Origin: Pseudomonas sp. LBUM920
GTDB lineage: Bacteria > Pseudomonadota > Gammaproteobacteria > Pseudomonadales > Pseudomonadaceae
Direction of reading: 5' to 3'
DNA length: 64,000 nucleotides
NCBI RefSeq assembly: GCF_003852315.1
Contig: NZ_CP027762.1
Span: 5,127,501 to 5,191,500 of the forward strand
The notes below the pieces were generated by a model. The model searched no databases and had not been told where the DNA came from. It worked only from the letters and a program-made list of their open reading frames with translations. A program made the position numbers and the translations under genes. Positions within the stretch are counted from its first letter, which is position 1; each line of letters starts with the position of its first letter. This document shows positions 61,472 to 64,000 of the stretch, in pieces.

Positions 61472-61558
61472 GGGGGTGTGTAACCTCAAGTCAGCTGGCG
61501 CTATCGCAACCAAGGATGTTTGTTATTATGCCGCCACATCCAGCTTCTGGCTCTTACT

Positions 61559-62155
61559 GTGAAACAATTCATCGACTTCATCCCGCTGTTGCTGTTTTTC
61601 ATCGTTACCAAACTCGACCCCAGGCTCATTGATATCGCCGGTCACGAGCTGACATTCGGGGGCATCTACAGCGCCACCGCCGTGCTGATCATCAGCTCGA
61701 TCGTGGTCTACGGCGCCATCTTCATCTCCCAGCGCAAGCTGGAAAAAAGCCAATGGCTGACCCTGATTGCCTGCCTGGTATTCGGTGGCCTGACCCTGGC
61801 CTTCCACAGCGAAACCTTCCTTAAATGGAAAGCCCCCGTGGTGAACTGGCTGTTCGCCCTGGTCTTCATCGGCAGCCACTTCATCGGTGATCGCCTGCTG
61901 ATCAAGCGCATCATGGGCCATGCACTGACCCTGCCGGACCCGGTGTGGACACGCTTGAACGTGGCCTGGATCGTGTTTTTCCTGTTCTGCGGCGCCGCCA
62001 ACCTGTTCGTGGCCTTTACCTTCCAGGCCTACTGGGTCGACTTCAAGGTCTTCGGCAGCCTGGGCATGACCGTATTGTTCCTGATCGGCCAGGGTATCTA
62101 CCTGTCGCGCCATCTGCATGACACCGCCCCTACCACGCCGAAAACCGAGGACTGA
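61559..62155 (+). CDS. Septation protein A / YciB inner-membrane protein
   Basis: A 198-residue membrane protein with five to six segments. It starts [19 protein letters not shown] at a GTG. The family motif [29 protein letters not shown] is present, as is [13 protein letters not shown] near the end. YciB/IspA affects septation and cell-envelope synthesis and interacts with elongasome and divisome proteins. It is followed 2 nt later by a yciI gene, so the two are co-transcribed. It is divergent from the PHP gene. Confidence 0.92.
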   Translation: MKQFIDFIPLLLFFIVTKLDPRLIDIAGHELTFGGIYSATAVLIISSIVVYGAIFISQRKLEKSQWLTLIACLVFGGLTLAFHSETFLKWKAPVVNWLFALVFIGSHFIGDRLLIKRIMGHALTLPDPVWTRLNVAWIVFFLFCGAANLFVAFTFQAYWVDFKVFGSLGMTVLFLIGQGIYLSRHLHDTAPTTPKTED

Positions 62156-62156
62156 C

Positions 62157-62456
62157 ATGCTCTACGCCATCATTGCTACCGACGTTGCCAACTCGCTGGA
62201 AAAACGCCTGTCCGTGCGCCCGGCCCACATCGAACGCCTCAAACAGCTGCAAGCCGAAGGCCGCATCGTGCTGGCCGGCCCACACCCGGCCGTGGACAGC
62301 AACGACCCAGGCGACGCCGGCTTCACCGGCAGCCTGATCGTCGCCGAGTTTGCGTCGTTGGCCGACGCCCAAGCCTGGGCCAAGGCCGACCCGTATGTAG
62401 CAGCAGGCGTCTACGCTGATGTGGTGATCAAGCCGTTCAAGCAAGTCCTGCCTTGA
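62157..62456 (+). CDS. YciI-family protein
   Basis: A 99-residue ferredoxin-like-fold protein. It has [18 protein letters not shown] and [24 protein letters not shown] with the conserved His and the DP...GVY... end typical of YciI. Members resemble muconolactone isomerase and some act on chlorinated catechol products, but YciI itself has no confirmed activity. It is in an operon with yciB, as in many gammaproteobacteria. Confidence 0.92.
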   Translation: MLYAIIATDVANSLEKRLSVRPAHIERLKQLQAEGRIVLAGPHPAVDSNDPGDAGFTGSLIVAEFASLADAQAWAKADPYVAAGVYADVVIKPFKQVLP

Positions 62457-62575
62457 ACCGCTTTCTTTAATAAAGCCGGGCCGAACCTATTCGGTTCGGC
62501 GCGCTCCTAATTGCTCATTATTCTCGGTAACCTGCCGACAACGTTCTGAATATTCGTGTGGAATCAGGAGTTCCG

Positions 62576-62983
62576 ATGCGCTTACGTCAGTTGTGTCTGT
62601 TGGCCGTGTTAACGATCGGGGCTACCGCCCACGCTGAAGAAACCTCGAACACCGGCAGTTCCACGCCCCTGTCCCTGAGTGCCGGCAGCCAGATCACCGA
62701 GTTGCAGCAACGTTTGAAAGAAAGTGAACGGCTGCGTGAAGAGCTGAGCAAGCAATTGCAAAGCGCAGACACTGCCCGCGAAAGTGCCCAACTGAGTCGC
62801 TTGCGCCAAGAGAACCAACGCCTGGCCCAGCAACTCAAAGCATCACAAGGCGGCGCCTTGACCCGCTGGCTGACCGAGCAACAACAGTGGTTTGTCACCG
62901 GAGGGGCCGTCGCCCTGATCGCCCTGCTGTGCGGTATCTTCGCCAGCGGTGGGCACCGTCGCCGTCGACAATGGCTAAATTGA
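62576..62983 (+). CDS. Exported coiled-coil protein with C-terminal membrane anchor
   Basis: A 135-residue protein. A signal peptide (MRLRQLCLLAVLTIGATAHA) precedes EETSNTGSST. A coiled coil spans about residues 40-95 (ITELQQRLKESERLREELSK and more). A membrane segment near residues 110-127 (WFVTGGAVALIALLCGIFASG) is followed by RRRR. This is the layout of the small SH3-less periplasmic coiled-coil proteins. It is followed 7 nt later by a response-regulator gene, so the two may form an operon. Function unknown. Confidence 0.75.
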   Translation: MRLRQLCLLAVLTIGATAHAEETSNTGSSTPLSLSAGSQITELQQRLKESERLREELSKQLQSADTARESAQLSRLRQENQRLAQQLKASQGGALTRWLTEQQQWFVTGGAVALIALLCGIFASGGHRRRRQWLN

Positions 62984-62990
62984 GTGAGTC

Positions 62991-63668
62991 ATGAGCGAGC
63001 TGTTACTGATAGATGATGACCAGGAGCTCTGCGAGCTGCTGACCAGTTGGCTGAGCCAGGAAGGTTTCCAGGTGCGCGCCTGCCACGACGGCTTGAGCGC
63101 GCGCAAAGCCCTGGCCGACAGCGCCCCTGCAGCAGTGGTGCTTGATGTGATGCTGCCCGACGGCAGCGGCCTGGAGCTGCTCAAGCAATTGCGCAACGAC
63201 CATCCGGAACTGCCGGTGCTGATGCTTTCGGCACGGGGCGAGCCGCTGGACCGCATCCTCGGCCTGGAGCTGGGCGCCGACGATTACCTGGCCAAGCCCT
63301 GCGACCCGCGCGAACTGACTGCCCGCTTGCGCGCCGTATTGCGCCGCAGTCATCCGGCGGCGGTGTCTACTCAGCTGGAACTGGGCGACCTGTGCTTCAG
63401 CCCGGTGCGTGGGGTGGTGACCATCGATGAGCAGGAATTTGCCCTCACCGTTTCCGAGAGTCGCCTGCTTGAAGCCTTGCTGCGCCAGCCGGGTGAACCG
63501 CTGGATAAGCAGGAACTGGCGCAGATTGCCCTGGGGCGTAAGTTGACCCTTTACGATCGCAGCTTGGATATGCACGTGAGCAACCTGCGTAAAAAGATCG
63601 GCCCACACCCGGATGGCCGACCACGGATCGTGGCGTTGCGTAGTCGCGGGTATTATTACAGCCTCTGA
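62991..63668 (+). CDS. OmpR-family response regulator (CpxR-like)
   Basis: A 225-residue two-component regulator. The receiver has IDDDQELCELL (acidic pocket), VVLDVMLPDGSG (phosphorylated Asp at about residue 51), LMLSARGEPLDR (Thr/Ser) and YLAKPCDPREL (Lys). The winged-helix DNA-binding domain (~residues 130-225) ends with LDMHVSNLRKKIG and RSRGYYYSL. The sequence is close to CpxR/ColR-like regulators. No histidine kinase gene follows within the window; the next 332 nt hold only a repeat. The ATG at 62991 follows the upstream gene by 7 nt. Confidence 0.9.
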   Translation: MSELLLIDDDQELCELLTSWLSQEGFQVRACHDGLSARKALADSAPAAVVLDVMLPDGSGLELLKQLRNDHPELPVLMLSARGEPLDRILGLELGADDYLAKPCDPRELTARLRAVLRRSHPAAVSTQLELGDLCFSPVRGVVTIDEQEFALTVSESRLLEALLRQPGEPLDKQELAQIALGRKLTLYDRSLDMHVSNLRKKIGPHPDGRPRIVALRSRGYYYSL

Positions 63669-64000
63669 GGATTGCGGGGGGTTGGGCCTTGGGGCGAGCT
63701 TTTGGGGTGGGGGTATATCCGTTGTTTGGGTGATGGCCGCTTTGGGTTCCGCCCTTACGGCGGGTCACTTTGGAAAAGCCCCAAAGTAACCAAAGGGCTC
63801 TTGCCCCACCACTCGGCACCTCGCCTAGGCTCGGTGTGCCCGAACGAAGGCTTGAATCCGTGGGCCGCCGTGACGGGCCATCCATGGCCCAACACGGCTA
63901 ACCCGGCGTCCTGCCGGGTTACCCACGGATTCAAGCCTGCGTTCGGCCAGCGTGGTTTAACGGGGCGCCTAAGATCAAAGTCAACAGCAGATCAAGATCA
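63669..64000. repeat. Long structured intergenic repeat (P. fluorescens-type) at the window edge
   Basis: This 332-nt stretch holds no gene. It contains nested inverted repeats: GGTCACTTTGG with CCAAAGTAACC, a 17-bp pair AGGCTTGAATCCGTGGG (63848-63864) and CCCACGGATTCAAGCCT (63922-63938), and a perfect hairpin TAACCCGGC-GTCCT-GCCGGGTTA inside it. The outer arms GAACG/CGTTC continue the main stem. It resembles the long dispersed repeats of P. fluorescens genomes, as I recall them. It may run past the window. Confidence 0.65.

Overview
The window looks like a chromosomal segment of a fluorescent pseudomonad (Pseudomonas fluorescens group). The evidence is high GC content, the block zwf-pgl-eda / hexR / oprB-gtsDCBA, the block argP-LysE exporter-sodB-bifA, the fadD2-fadD1 pair with its hydrolase and MaoC neighbours, and at least a dozen REP doublets of the Pseudomonas type between genes. 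I found no rRNA, tRNA, prophage, insertion sequence or CRISPR array.

Layout. 1-2.1 kb: end of a PAS chemoreceptor-type gene, a LysR regulator and a divergent glutathione transferase. 2.1-13.2 kb: an accessory-looking block, all on the minus strand. In transcription order it holds a membrane desaturase, a PhnD-like protein without signal peptide, an ECF sigma factor, FecR, an STN-domain TonB receptor, a ProX-like and an SsuA-like binding protein, an ornithine-cyclodeaminase-family enzyme and an aromatic-ammonia-lyase-family protein that lacks the MIO tripeptide. An 18-bp motif (17/18 identical) sits upstream of both the desaturase and the receptor, which suggests one sigma-controlled uptake and processing system for an unknown compound. 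13.2-17.4 kb: small housekeeping genes, peptide deformylase, YihY, CsbD. 17.5-25.2 kb: fatty-acid activation (fadD1, fadD2), a lysophospholipase-like hydrolase, MaoC, a DUF2383 stress protein and a class V aminotransferase.

25.3-37.7 kb: glucose metabolism. It holds the Entner-Doudoroff genes zwf-pgl-eda with a HexR site, hexR, a mutarotase, porin OprB, the gtsABCD glucose ABC transporter and an AGE-family epimerase. A 66-bp promoter/operator block is duplicated upstream of gtsA and of the epimerase gene. 37.8-49.4 kb: a coiled-coil membrane protein, an SDR, ArgP with its LysE-type exporter, sodB, a small protein with an hrp-box-like promoter, the c-di-GMP phosphodiesterase BifA, an imelysin lipoprotein with a Fur-box-like site, TrkH and an AraC-type regulator.

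49.5-56.3 kb: small proteins, an MFS transporter, ArfB, a pentapeptide-repeat protein, an AroP-like permease, and a two-gene cassette of an acidic 45-aa peptide followed by an M29-type aminopeptidase that resembles a minimal RiPP locus. 56.4-62.5 kb: rluB, DUF1289, scpB, scpA, yciO, a PHP phosphoesterase, yciB and yciI. 62.5-64 kb: a coiled-coil membrane protein, an OmpR-type response regulator and a structured intergenic repeat that runs to the window edge.

The best candidates for undescribed biology are the sigma/TonB/MIO-less-lyase block (2.1-13.2 kb) and the peptide/M29 cassette (55.06-56.23 kb).
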